Assembly: GCF_000424065.1 (NCBI RefSeq)
Contig: NZ_AUJE01000037.1
Location: 1-38,379 of the forward strand
Direction of reading: 5' to 3'
DNA length: 38,379 bases
Source: Selenomonas ruminantium subsp. ruminantium ATCC 12561
GTDB taxonomy: Bacteria > Bacillota > Negativicutes > Selenomonadales > Selenomonadaceae
How positions within the stretch are numbered: position 1 is the first letter of the stretch; every line of letters begins with the position of its first letter. Below, piece by piece: positions 17,051 to 26,473 of this stretch. The translations under genes were made by a program, and so were the position numbers. Under the pieces are notes generated by a model, which was not told the DNA's origin, did not search any database, and saw nothing but the letters and a program-made list of their open reading frames with translations.

Positions 17051-20000
17051 TAGACTGCAGTTTCTTCTTTATGCCAACCTGCCAATATCTGCTCTGCCCG
17101 CTGCTGCACATAGCGTGCCTGTTGCTGGCGAACAGCGTTAGCAGTATCGTCCTGTGCATCTCCCGGTGTAATGCCCAGTTCTGCCAGTTCAGCTTTCAGC
17201 TTTTGCAAGGCACTTTCGGGCTCCAAATACCACTTACTGCCCCGCACGCGAATAAAGTGCCAGCCAAGCCGTTCCAGCACAGCCTGACAATAGCGCTGAT
17301 TCGCAGCTTCCTTGATACTATCCATCCAATGCTCCCCATTGCAAGAAATGATAACTCTATGCCCATTGCCCGTCACGGCTACCGGTACGCGCAGACTGCC
17401 CACAGACATATTCTGCAGGATTTGGTACCCTTCCCCCTGTAAGCTGCGGGTAACGGTGAGTTCCAGCGATGTAGGCTGCTTACTCTCTGTCTCTTCAACG
17501 TCCTGCGGCGGATTTTCCGCATATTCAATAAGCCCCCGCCGCAAATCGCCCTCTTTCAGGCTGCCTGCCGCCATGGAGTGAATAACCCACAGCTGATCAC
17601 GGGCGCGGCTGGCTGCCACGTTGTAGCGTTTAAGTGTATCACCGGCATGACCTTCGCCGACCAGGCGCAGCATTTTGTCCTCCTCGGCATTCGGGGCGCT
17701 GTCCACCAGCGACAGGAAGATAACATCTCTTTCGTCCCCCTGAAAATCTGCAGGGTTGCCACAGAGAAAACCGCAAGTTTCCAAGGTGCTGATGCCCAGC
17801 CGTTCTGCAGCCAAGGAACGGATAAGCTTTCCCTGTTCCTCCCCCAGCATGGAAATAGCCCCAAAGGTTTTCCCCTGATAAGCCTCATCTTCCAGACAGG
17901 CAGCCAGCGCAGCAACAATATACTCAGCCTCTACAAAATTCTGTTTTTTCCCCTCAAGCCGCCGCCCTGATACCTGCACGGCCACCAATGGCTGCAAGCT
18001 GCTGCCGGACTCCCGCAGCGGCCGAATACGGCCATCATAAGCCAGCTGATTGGAATAGCCGATAATCTCCGGCACACAGCGGAAATGTTCCGTGAGCATA
18101 CGCGCTTCAAAATTCATTTGTGCAACATCGTACAAGGACGTATCCATGGTATACAGAGAAGCATGTTTAATAACGCCCTCGATAGTCGAAGACTGCAGAT
18201 GCGTGATTTCCGCCGCAGTAACGCCTACGGCTGCAGGACTGACCTGTTTATCATCTCCCACGATGATGATTTTCCTGCCAAAGTAAAGCAAAGGCAGAGC
18301 CGTGATATCTGCCTGACTGGCTTCATCGATGAGAATGATATCAAACTTGGGACTTTCCGGATTGAGATTCTGCCAAACCCGGGAAAGCGGCATAATCCAT
18401 GCCGGCACTGCCTGCTGGGCTTCCAGCATACATTCCCTGGCTTCCCGGATATGCCTTGCGGCATAGCGTCCCTTGCCTTTACCCACTTTTTGTACGGCTT
18501 TGCTCCAGCCCACCAGACTGGCCTGCAGACTGGTTCCTTCCACATTTTCCAGCAGTTGCTGCCAGGCACGGGATTCCGCCAGTTCAGCAGTTACCACGGA
18601 AAGCCTTGCCGTAAGTTTTTCCACCTCTGCAGCAACGACCTGGGTATCGTCTTGGGAAAGTGCATGAAGTTCCCGCCTGAACTGAGCAAACAGCCACGCT
18701 TCAGCAATTTTTTCCGGCACTTCCCCCTCACCTTCCCGGCCTTCCTGACGGGAAATTCGCTCTGCCCACTGCGGAGCCAGCACAGCCAGCCTTTGTAAAA
18801 GACTTTGCCGTTCCTGATAAATGGGCAGAAGTTTTTCATATTCAACCAGTTTTTCGTAAGCCTTCGCATAGGCCTCTTCATCACCTGCTGCCAAAGCTTC
18901 ACCAAACTGCCGGGCAACGGCACCATCGGCCTCCGCGACAGCGGCTCTGGTTTCCCGCAGCCAGTCAGCCGAATGCTGCCCTTCAGCCTGCATGATGAAA
19001 AGTTCCTGCCAGCAAGGAAAATCCTCCTGCAGCCAACGCAGCTGCTCTTTCAATTCCCCATGAGGCGTGGCAAAAACTGCCGGCTGATAGACGATGTTCA
19101 GATTTACGCCAGCCTGCCGCCACAAGAGCATCAATTCCTGCCATACATCTTCCTGCCAGCGCAGATACTCTTCTACTTCCCGCCAGCGGGCACTGAGCAA
19201 ATCGTCACAATCGTCTCCGGCAGCAGTCACGTCTTCGTAGGAAATCATGCCATACGGCTCCAAAAGCTGCCGCCACTTCACCTTTGCTTCATTCCGCGCC
19301 TGCTGAAGCGCTACATACTGCATGGCCAGCTGGCAGTCCCGACGGCTTTCCAAACCATGTCCGTCAATGACAAACTCCTGCTGTAACACCAGCCAATCCC
19401 TATGACGAAAACGTATCCACCAGGAAAATCCACCATCGTCAAACGCCTCTGCCATTTCCGATAACATCTGAATCAAGGCCTGATTCGGTTCCCGCTTTCC
19501 TTTATACTGGAATTCCAAACCAAAGAATTGCGTCATGCTCTGCTGTTTGAGCTGCTGAACTTTATCCAGAGCCCGGCCCAGCATGCGCCACATTTCCAAA
19601 CGGGCCCCCTTTTGCTTTCCAGCCAGCAAAGCTTCCTGCGCCCATTTCTCCTGCAGACGGTCAAAATCTATCTTACTATAGAGGGCAGCTGCTTCCTGAA
19701 GTCTTTCCATAGACAGGTCCCCTGCTGCCAGCTGTCCTTTTTGGCATAACAACCCCTCATCGTCCAAAGACGCATCTGCCAGACGAGCTAAGAGCTCCTC
19801 CTGCCGATTCTGTTCGGCCACAGCCAGACCGATATATCGTTTGGCCGTTTCCGGAGGCAGCATTCTTTCCCTGTCCGGCAGAACTTCCACAATTTCCCGC
19901 AAAGATTCCGGTGTGAACTTCTTATTGCTCTGGTAAAGGACTGCCAGTTCACGGTCATCTAAAGGCAAAGCCCCTTCTCCCACTTCACCAGGTATCACAT

Positions 20001-21537
20001 CTGCCAATTCCTGATGATCATGAATAAACGCTGCCATACGGGAAAGCGACCACGCCTTGCCCCCCAGCACAAAATAGTCCCGCTTGGCCTCAAAGCGCTG
20101 CATATCCTCTAATTTCTGGCGATTTTCCCGAATCACAGTCAACAACTGCAGCCGCTCTTCCGTAAGACTTTGTACTCTCCGTCCCAGTTCTGCCGTATCA
20201 CTATGCGCCAGCCGTTCACAAATCCCCTGTACAGAGCGTTCCATATCCCCTTTGGCGCCATCGATCAGGGAAACACATAAATTCCTTATGCCCTCAGGTA
20301 ATTTATCCTTAAGAACCGACAATGCTTTATTGGTTGCGCTGGTCACCAGCACATGCTGACCTTGTGACAGAAAATGTCCCAACAAATTGGCAATGGTATG
20401 GGTTTTCCCTGTTCCCGGAGGCCCCTGCACCACCACAGCGGGGGAGGACTCGATTTTTCGGGCAATCCCCAACTGTTCAGCATTAGCGGCTTTCGTCAGT
20501 AGAATATCCGCAGCCTCGCCGCGGATATCCGCCAGATTCATCGTAAATGGTTCTGCCTGTTCCTGCGGGCTGTCGGGGTCCACAATGCGCAAAAGCGCCT
20601 CCGGCACATCGCCAGCCTGCTCTATCCGCGCCATGATGGCCGCAATGGAGCGTTCTGTCCCCGGCTGTACACGGCGCAGGAATAACACCTGCCGGTCATA
20701 GGTAAGATACCAGTCTGTCGGCAGTACATCAAAGCGGTTATCCACAAAGCGGCAGTTAGGCGTAAGCGCGCCTGCAGCTTCCGCCAGAAAAGCCGTTATC
20801 TTCCCGCCCCAAGGATGCAAATCCGCTTCGTCCATTGCCTCAGCAAAAGCGCGGATTCCCTCAGGTTCCACCCCCGGCATATCCTGGAACATATCCACAT
20901 AAAGTTCCGTGGGATATTCTGCGGACAAAAGCTGCATCTTGCCCTTGTTATCGTAATGCAGGCGCACCCGTTTCAATATGACAGGGTGGTTGATTGCCGA
21001 ATCCAGACCGCTCAAAAAAAAGCCATTGCCTGCCACGAGTTCCAACCGTTCCGGGTCCTTGCGCAGTTTGTCGTAAAGCTCATACAGCTGCATAAAGAGC
21101 TCCTGCGTGCGGCTCTTGACCATTTCCCCGGCCCGCCAGAGCGTGCGCTGCCGCTTCCACTTTTCCAAAGCTGCAAGACGCACCCCGGAATCCACAAAAC
21201 GCTCCGTCACATCGCCCAAACGGTCATCATGGCGCAAGCGCTCCTCCCGCACCTCGATATCCGTCACCGCAAAATCCCGCCAGTTGGGCGTACGAATCCA
21301 GCCTACGAGGTCAAAGGGCAGTTCCGGGCAGGGAATAAACTCCGGCTTTTCCACCTCCAGCAGCACATCTTCCCCGGCACCTTCCGGCTGCACCCGAATC
21401 CGCTTCGGGTCCACCGGCAGCTCGTCCAGATAGAGCGTCCACTCCTCATCCTTAATGCTGCGCACCAACTTCTGCCGCAAGGAAACCACCTTGCGGATAT
21501 AATCCAGTAACTTTAGAACCTTTTTCTGGTTATCCAT
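17050..21537 (-). CDS. Large SF1 helicase with possible Vsr-like C-terminus
   Basis: I choose the ATG at 21537 (MDNQKKVLKLL), 4 bases after GAGGT, over a start 96 bases upstream that would run through a DnaA-box cluster. This gives 1495 residues. The N-terminal 350 residues have no motif I recognise. The Walker A motif GPPGTGKTHT is at about 372-381. A long coiled or helical insert follows, then Walker B IILIDEASQAD (about 1065), VGDDKQVSP, FQGDERDVIFLSLV and RYNVAASRARDQLWV (the AAA_12 part of superfamily 1). The last 100 residues (VIISCNGEHWMDSIKEAANQ, then VLERLGWHFIRVRGSKWY) resemble the Vsr/MTES_1575 nuclease fold often fused to such helicases, but the usual acidic residues are not clear. 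It could be a nuclease-helicase defence protein of the Hhe type, or a housekeeping helicase. No partner gene is adjacent. Confidence 0.85.
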   Translation of the reverse strand: MDNQKKVLKLLDYIRKVVSLRQKLVRSIKDEEWTLYLDELPVDPKRIRVQPEGAGEDVLLEVEKPEFIPCPELPFDLVGWIRTPNWRDFAVTDIEVREERLRHDDRLGDVTERFVDSGVRLAALEKWKRQRTLWRAGEMVKSRTQELFMQLYELYDKLRKDPERLELVAGNGFFLSGLDSAINHPVILKRVRLHYDNKGKMQLLSAEYPTELYVDMFQDMPGVEPEGIRAFAEAMDEADLHPWGGKITAFLAEAAGALTPNCRFVDNRFDVLPTDWYLTYDRQVLFLRRVQPGTERSIAAIMARIEQAGDVPEALLRIVDPDSPQEQAEPFTMNLADIRGEAADILLTKAANAEQLGIARKIESSPAVVVQGPPGTGKTHTIANLLGHFLSQGQHVLVTSATNKALSVLKDKLPEGIRNLCVSLIDGAKGDMERSVQGICERLAHSDTAELGRRVQSLTEERLQLLTVIRENRQKLEDMQRFEAKRDYFVLGGKAWSLSRMAAFIHDHQELADVIPGEVGEGALPLDDRELAVLYQSNKKFTPESLREIVEVLPDRERMLPPETAKRYIGLAVAEQNRQEELLARLADASLDDEGLLCQKGQLAAGDLSMERLQEAAALYSKIDFDRLQEKWAQEALLAGKQKGARLEMWRMLGRALDKVQQLKQQSMTQFFGLEFQYKGKREPNQALIQMLSEMAEAFDDGGFSWWIRFRHRDWLVLQQEFVIDGHGLESRRDCQLAMQYVALQQARNEAKVKWRQLLEPYGMISYEDVTAAGDDCDDLLSARWREVEEYLRWQEDVWQELMLLWRQAGVNLNIVYQPAVFATPHGELKEQLRWLQEDFPCWQELFIMQAEGQHSADWLRETRAAVAEADGAVARQFGEALAAGDEEAYAKAYEKLVEYEKLLPIYQERQSLLQRLAVLAPQWAERISRQEGREGEGEVPEKIAEAWLFAQFRRELHALSQDDTQVVAAEVEKLTARLSVVTAELAESRAWQQLLENVEGTSLQASLVGWSKAVQKVGKGKGRYAARHIREARECMLEAQQAVPAWIMPLSRVWQNLNPESPKFDIILIDEASQADITALPLLYFGRKIIIVGDDKQVSPAAVGVTAAEITHLQSSTIEGVIKHASLYTMDTSLYDVAQMNFEARMLTEHFRCVPEIIGYSNQLAYDGRIRPLRESGSSLQPLVAVQVSGRRLEGKKQNFVEAEYIVAALAACLEDEAYQGKTFGAISMLGEEQGKLIRSLAAERLGISTLETCGFLCGNPADFQGDERDVIFLSLVDSAPNAEEDKMLRLVGEGHAGDTLKRYNVAASRARDQLWVIHSMAAGSLKEGDLRRGLIEYAENPPQDVEETESKQPTSLELTVTRSLQGEGYQILQNMSVGSLRVPVAVTGNGHRVIISCNGEHWMDSIKEAANQRYCQAVLERLGWHFIRVRGSKWYLEPESALQKLKAELAELGITPGDAQDDTANAVRQQQARYVQQRAEQILAGWHKEETAV

Positions 21538-21571
21538 AAAAACCTCAGAACCATTCACATTATCACCATAG

Positions 21572-21625
21572 TTATCCACAAAATTATCCACTAATCCACA
21601 ATTCTGGGGATAAACCTGTGGATAA
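21572..21625. promoter_or_regulatory. DnaA-box cluster
   Basis: Five DnaA-box-like 9-mers lie within 54 bases. TTATCCACA is perfect at 21572-21580 (plus) and 21617-21625 (minus). One-mismatch versions are TTATCCACT (21584-21592), TAATCCACA (21592-21600) and TTATCCCCA on the minus strand (21605-21613). They lie between the likely promoter and the start of the helicase gene. Confidence 0.75.
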
Positions 21626-21655
21626 CTCACCATTATTTGTAGACCTTCTTAGAAT

Positions 21656-21683
21656 ATTCTACCCCATCCGCCCAGTTCCTGCA
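21656..21683 (-). promoter_or_regulatory. Possible helicase promoter
   Basis: TTGCAG and TAGAAT (21656-21661) are 17 bases apart on the minus strand. The -10 box is half of a perfect 12-bp palindrome, TAGAATATTCTA (21650-21661), which could be an operator. Confidence 0.4.
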
Positions 21684-21706
21684 AAAGATTCGTCTCCCCG
21701 GTCAGG

Positions 21707-21752
21707 AAAATCCACCAGGTCACGCAATGCATGCGTTTCCAGGTGGACTTTT
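21707..21752. terminator. Nested hairpin with T runs on both sides
   Basis: TCCACC (21711-21716) pairs with GGTGGA (21742-21747) around an inner ACGCA/TGCGT stem (21722-21726 with 21732-21736). It is followed by CTTTTTG on the plus strand and ATTTTCC on the minus strand. It lies between two divergent genes, where a terminator is unexpected. It may be an attenuator in the helicase leader. An open frame at 21649-21858 (minus, 69 codons) crosses it and is not convincing. Confidence 0.4.
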
Positions 21753-21920
21753 TGATGGATTGATAAAATTGTCTTTCAACTTCTTTTCTTTTAATGAATT
21801 TATCCAAATAAAAATAGCTCATTATCCTAAAACATATGCAGGTACAAAGAACCTCCATGTGGAATTAAGATATTAATCGAATCATCAGCTTACCTAAAAG
21901 TAAAAAGGAGTGAGAGAACC

Positions 21921-23696
21921 ATGCTTCAAAAAAAATATGTATTCCACACATTTGATGAATTAGAAAGCATTGCCGCCGAAATAACTTCCAGCAATGCTTA
22001 TAGAAATGCATCCGGTATTCTTTTACAGCTCTATAATCCCAAGATTGACACTGCTGATGAGGAAATTATCGCGTACCTTCATGCAGCCTGTGAAAAGGCC
22101 TGTCTCGTAGGGCTTACCTGCGCTAATATTGCGGACCAGGAGTTTGATATCAAGGATGAGCCCATTGAACTGAATGTCACTTATTTTCAAACCACCAGGC
22201 TACTGGCCTTTGACTTTGATATGAACCATGAAACCGGGTTCGTGGCGGGGCGTATCCTGAATAATGAGCTGGAGGATATCTATGATGCCAGATGTATGTT
22301 GGTCTGCTATTCCTGTGGCAGTGCCGTCATAAATGCTTTTACCAACGAATTCAGCCATCATAAGCTTCCCCTCTTCGGTGCCAAGGCCGGACGCAGCATA
22401 AGGGCCTTGAATACGGCGCTGGTATATGGCAGAAGCACCCACGCCAATGGCATTGTGGCCATCGTCTTTGCCGGGGAAGATTTGCATCTCTATATGGACA
22501 ACTGCCTTGGCTTCAAGGAAATTGGCTTGAAGATGCGAATAACCAAAACAGAAGGCGACCACATCATAACCGAGATTGACCACAAACCGGCAACGGAGGT
22601 TTACTCCAAGTACCTGAACGTAAAGCCCAACAAGTACTTTGTCCATAATGTATGTGAATTTCCTTTGATATTTTCGCATAATGACTGCATCTTTGCCCGC
22701 GTTCCCTTTGCCTGTGGTGAGGATGGCTCTATCCATTTTACCGCCGGTGTGGAAAAAGGTGCGAAATTCCGGCTTTCCTATGGAAATCCAGACAACCTGT
22801 TCAACATCATTGACCAATCGGTTCAGAACCTGAAAAAATTCAACCCCGAGGCTGTATTCTTATTTGAATGTGGGAATCGGGTTCGTTTTCTCAAAGACCA
22901 GGCAAGACACGAGCCCGACAAATTCCGGAAGTATTCGCCGGAATTATCTGTGGCGGTGGGCTATGCTGAGCTATTCTTTGCCCCTATTGGCGGCAATGTC
23001 TTAAACAGTGCCTTAGTCGCTGTGGGCCTCACCGAAAACGCTTCTTCCCGGGACGAGATTCGTACCTGTATAAAGATAACAGATGAAAAAACATACCCGG
23101 AGGAACAGGAAAATGAAGTTATTCCTTTTGTGGATAGGATTCTGCATTTTCTTGAGAAAACATCGCTGGAACTGGACCAGCTCAACAGGGAATTGGGAAA
23201 AATTGCTTATACCGACCGCCTTACGCGAATCTATAATCGCTGGGAGCTGGAGCACAAAATAAATGAGGCAATAGTACTCAGCGAAGATGACCATAGACCG
23301 ATTTCGTTGATTTTTATGGATATCGACCATTTTAAGCACGTCAATGACACCTACGGCCATGACGTTGGGGATATGGTTTTGCGGACGACTGTGGATTTAA
23401 TCAAGGATAATTTACAGCCCCAGCACGTTTTCGGACGCTGGGGCGGAGAGGAATTCTTATATTTACTTCCGGACACGGATCTGGAAAAAGCCAAGGAATT
23501 TGCGGAAAAGCTGCGCCTGCAGGTGGAAGCCAACTGCTATGTGGTGGTGCGGCACGTGACCATGAGTTTTGGCGTCACCAGCATCATGGAGGGCGATGAT
23601 ATGAATTCCTTTGTGAAACGGGCTGACGAAGCGCTTTATATCGCAAAGGAAAGCGGCCGAAATCGCGTGGTTACAAAGTCCAGCATCCGCAACTAA
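21921..23696 (+). CDS. FIST-GGDEF diguanylate cyclase
   Basis: This protein should make cyclic di-GMP in response to a small ligand. Residues 1 to about 390 hold FIST_N and FIST_C sensory domains (for example GLTCANIADQEFD, LFGAKAGRS, FAPIGGNVLNSALVAVGLTE), thought to bind amino acids or similar molecules in the cytoplasm. A short helical linker (about 400-430) joins a GGDEF domain (about 430-588) with the active-site loop RWGGEEF (G508-F512) and the metal-binding FMDIDHFKHVND. The inhibitory RxxD site is missing before GGEEF, so product inhibition by this route is unlikely. There is no membrane segment. AAGGAG stands 10 bases before the ATG. It is transcribed alone. Confidence 0.93.
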   Translation: MLQKKYVFHTFDELESIAAEITSSNAYRNASGILLQLYNPKIDTADEEIIAYLHAACEKACLVGLTCANIADQEFDIKDEPIELNVTYFQTTRLLAFDFDMNHETGFVAGRILNNELEDIYDARCMLVCYSCGSAVINAFTNEFSHHKLPLFGAKAGRSIRALNTALVYGRSTHANGIVAIVFAGEDLHLYMDNCLGFKEIGLKMRITKTEGDHIITEIDHKPATEVYSKYLNVKPNKYFVHNVCEFPLIFSHNDCIFARVPFACGEDGSIHFTAGVEKGAKFRLSYGNPDNLFNIIDQSVQNLKKFNPEAVFLFECGNRVRFLKDQARHEPDKFRKYSPELSVAVGYAELFFAPIGGNVLNSALVAVGLTENASSRDEIRTCIKITDEKTYPEEQENEVIPFVDRILHFLEKTSLELDQLNRELGKIAYTDRLTRIYNRWELEHKINEAIVLSEDDHRPISLIFMDIDHFKHVNDTYGHDVGDMVLRTTVDLIKDNLQPQHVFGRWGGEEFLYLLPDTDLEKAKEFAEKLRLQVEANCYVVVRHVTMSFGVTSIMEGDDMNSFVKRADEALYIAKESGRNRVVTKSSIRN

Positions 23697-23791
23697 AAGA
23701 CGTGGGAAGGGCGGCAGTAACTTTCGCCTTAGTATCTACCATACCTATCTCCTCTACGGGATGCCTTAGCACATCTTTGTAATATACGCAA

Positions 23792-23881
23792 TAAGCCCGT
23801 GGTGCCGGTGATGTTTTTCCGCAGCTTTTGACAAGCCTGTCTATGGCGAAGGAAAAATATTACCGGCCCCACGGGCGCCTT
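23792..23881. repeat. Long hairpin repeat, copy 2
   Basis: The outer arms 23795-23812 and 23859-23876 pair over 18 positions with one mismatch and one wobble. The inner TTTTTCC/GGAAAAA stem (23814-23820 with 23851-23857) and the 30-base loop are almost identical to copy 1. It lies between the convergent cyclase and galR genes. Apart from this repeat, I see no terminator or gene in 23697-23907. Confidence 0.9.
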
Positions 23882-23907
23882 ATCTCTATGATGTTATCCT
23901 AACGCAA

Positions 23908-24930
23908 CTACCGGGAAGCCCCTGTCGTCTCCCTCTCAATCAGCACATTATCCAGCATAATCCGCTTGCTCTGTCCGCCATGAATATTTTCAATCAGCAG
24001 TTTAGCGGCATTGCTGCCCAGCTGGAACATATTCTGGTCCATGGTGGTGATTTTCGGTTCCACGAGCCGGGACAGGGAGATATTATCGTACCCCATGATG
24101 GAAATATCCTGCGGTACAGATAACCCCAAACGCTTGCAAGCGTTCAGCGCACCTACGGCCATCAAATCGTTGCAGCAGCAAATCGCCGTCGGCTTTAAGC
24201 GGGGAATCAGCCCCTGCAAAGCATTCATGGCTGAATCTACCGTTTCCACACCGTTGCCTTCACCGATGTTGAGGATATAGTCTTCCCGCAGCGAGCCGTT
24301 TTCTTCCATAAACTGACGATAGGCTTCTTCCTTGATATCGTAGGAGTCGGAATTGGCCCCGCGGACGAACATAATATCCTTATGTCCCAGCCCGGACAGA
24401 TATTCCAGCGCCATCTGCGAGCCCAGCTTTTCATCATTGCCCACATAGGAAACGCCCTTGATGCGGTGATAACCGTTGATAAACACGAGCGGCACCCGTG
24501 CCACCAGTTCTTCATAAAAGCGCTCACTGATATTCTTCGTGTTGGGACTGATGACGATAATCCCCGACACATTGCGGGCTACCAAAGCATTAATGGCATT
24601 CATTTCCTGCATCGGGTCATTCTTGGCACAGTTCAGCAGGAAGGAAAACCCATCCTGACGAACAGCATCTTCGATGCCGTCAATAACTTCGGCAAAGAAC
24701 ATATTGTGCAGCCCCGGCACCACCACGCCAATCGTGGAGGATTTGCGGGTATTGAGCTCTCTGGCCTGAACATTGGGCACATAGTTAAGGCTGCTGATGG
24801 CCTCCTTAACCCGTTCCTTCGTGTCCTGTTTCACCGGATAATTACCATTCACCACCCGCGAAACCGTGGCAACCGACACCCCCGCTTTCTTCGCCACATC
24901 CACAATGGTGGCCTGTTTTTTCACGTCCAT
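23908..24930 (-). CDS. galR: LacI/GalR family transcriptional regulator
   Basis: It is probably the repressor of the galactose genes. The 340-residue protein has a LacI-type helix-turn-helix (TIVDVAKKAGVSVATVSRVV, 8-27) with a hinge helix near VPNVQARELNTRK, and a periplasmic-binding-like sensor domain (IGVVVPGLHNMFFAEVIDGIE to the end). The inducer may be galactose or an allied sugar; this is inferred from position. It is the last gene of galK-galE-galT-galR, 20 bases after galT. Five matching operators with a central CG lie at lacZ, galE, galK (two) and lacA. They also fit the CcpA cre consensus, so the pairing with this protein needs testing. The gene symbol is positional. Confidence 0.85.
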   Translation of the reverse strand: MDVKKQATIVDVAKKAGVSVATVSRVVNGNYPVKQDTKERVKEAISSLNYVPNVQARELNTRKSSTIGVVVPGLHNMFFAEVIDGIEDAVRQDGFSFLLNCAKNDPMQEMNAINALVARNVSGIIVISPNTKNISERFYEELVARVPLVFINGYHRIKGVSYVGNDEKLGSQMALEYLSGLGHKDIMFVRGANSDSYDIKEEAYRQFMEENGSLREDYILNIGEGNGVETVDSAMNALQGLIPRLKPTAICCCNDLMAVGALNACKRLGLSVPQDISIMGYDNISLSRLVEPKITTMDQNMFQLGSNAAKLLIENIHGGQSKRIMLDNVLIERETTGASR

Positions 24931-24950
24931 GAAAACCTGCTTTCTGTCGA

Positions 24951-26459
24951 TTATTCGTCTTCAGAAACAACTTGCATAAACTTATCGAAAGCGGCCAATC
25001 CCTGCTCATTGCGCTTGTAAACACCGGCATGAACCAGTACCGTCTTAAAGACCTCACCGATTTCTGCCTGCAAAATGCCAGCGACTTTATCCTCCGTTAC
25101 CGTCGGATATTTTTCCCGCAGCATCTTATACCAGTCAGCATGCTTCTGGAGTTCCTCAATGCCGGAAACATCTGCTGTGCCACGAACCAATTCCTGTCCC
25201 AAATGGTGCATTTCCTGTTTCAGACGTGCAGGCAATACCGCCAGCCCCATGACTTCGATAAGACCGATGTTTTCCTTCTTGATATGATGAACTTCTGCAT
25301 GCGGATGGAAAATGCCCAGCGGATGCTCGTCACTCGTGCGGTTATTGCGCAGAACCAAGTCGAGTTCATAGGCATTGCCACGGCGGCGGGCAATCGGCGT
25401 AATGGTATTATGGGGCTGACCATCGCTTTCGGCCAGAATTCCCACGCTTTCATCACTGTAAGCGCGCCATTTGTTCAGGATTTTTTCCGCCAAATCCGTA
25501 AGTTCTTCCCGATCCTCACCCGTCAAGCGAATAGTGGACATCGGCCATTTTACGCGGCCAATCTTCACCTGTTCGTAGCCCTTCACGCTGTAGGTGCGTT
25601 CCACCGGCGCCTTGGCCATGGCAAAGTCATAGCGGCCGCCCTGATAGTGGTCATGGGACAGAATCGAGCCGCCTACAATCGGTAAATCCGCATTGGAACC
25701 CAAGAAATAATGCGGGAAGATGGTCACAAAATCCAACAGGTTTTCAAAGCTCTTGCGGTTTACCTTCATGGGAATATGCTTGCGGTTCAGCACAATGCAA
25801 TGCTCATTGTAATAGGTATACGGGGAGTATTGCATAAACCAGCGATGGGATGCCAGCCGCAAGGGAATCAGGCGGTGTGTCTGCCGCGCCGGATGACCGG
25901 CATGACCGGCAAAGCCTTCGTTTTCCCGGCAAAGGAGGCACTGCGGATAGGAGCTGGATTTTACAAGTTTTGCCTTGGCAATATCCCGCGGGTCCTTTTC
26001 CGGCTTGGACAGATTAATGGTAATATCCAAATCGCCAAATTCCGTAGCTGTCTGCCAAACGATGTTCTTGTCAATCCTGTCCTTGCGGATGTAATTGGAG
26101 GCAATGCTCATCTTGTAGAAATTGTCCGTAGCCGCTTTCGGCGCGCGGGCATAGTCGCTCTGAAATCTGCGCACCACTTCCGAAGGACGAGGCATAACGC
26201 AGTTCATCAGACGGGTATCGAATAAATCCCGCTCGCTGACCGTATCTTCGATAAGTTTTTCCTGCACCGCAAAATCCAGCAGATTGGCCAGAATGGGTGC
26301 AGCCGTTTCTAAATTTTCTTCTATATCTTCCGGCACAAACTCCCCGACGTGTAAAACGTCAATGAGGAGATTGGCACTGTAATAATAATCGTCTTCGCTT
26401 ATTAGACCGCGCTGCTTAGCGAAGTTCAGCAGACGGTTGATTTCTGTGTTGATGTTCAT
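24951..26459 (-). CDS. galT: UDP-glucose--hexose-1-phosphate uridylyltransferase, class II
   Basis: GalT exchanges UMP between UDP-glucose and galactose-1-phosphate in the Leloir pathway. The 502-residue length and the motifs SHDHYQGG (about 277-284), NEHCIVLN and HPHAEVHHIKKENIGLIEVMGLAVLPARL mark the Gram-positive type II family, which differs from the shorter E. coli GalT. It begins 14 bases after the galE stop and is followed by galR. Confidence 0.96.
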   Translation of the reverse strand: MNINTEINRLLNFAKQRGLISEDDYYYSANLLIDVLHVGEFVPEDIEENLETAAPILANLLDFAVQEKLIEDTVSERDLFDTRLMNCVMPRPSEVVRRFQSDYARAPKAATDNFYKMSIASNYIRKDRIDKNIVWQTATEFGDLDITINLSKPEKDPRDIAKAKLVKSSSYPQCLLCRENEGFAGHAGHPARQTHRLIPLRLASHRWFMQYSPYTYYNEHCIVLNRKHIPMKVNRKSFENLLDFVTIFPHYFLGSNADLPIVGGSILSHDHYQGGRYDFAMAKAPVERTYSVKGYEQVKIGRVKWPMSTIRLTGEDREELTDLAEKILNKWRAYSDESVGILAESDGQPHNTITPIARRRGNAYELDLVLRNNRTSDEHPLGIFHPHAEVHHIKKENIGLIEVMGLAVLPARLKQEMHHLGQELVRGTADVSGIEELQKHADWYKMLREKYPTVTEDKVAGILQAEIGEVFKTVLVHAGVYKRNEQGLAAFDKFMQVVSEDE

Positions 26460-26473
26460 TTCTACTTCACCGC

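Noticed and set aside
21649-21858. 69-codon minus-strand frame upstream of the helicase
   Set aside because: It spans a hairpin, has no clear ribosome site and no recognised motif.
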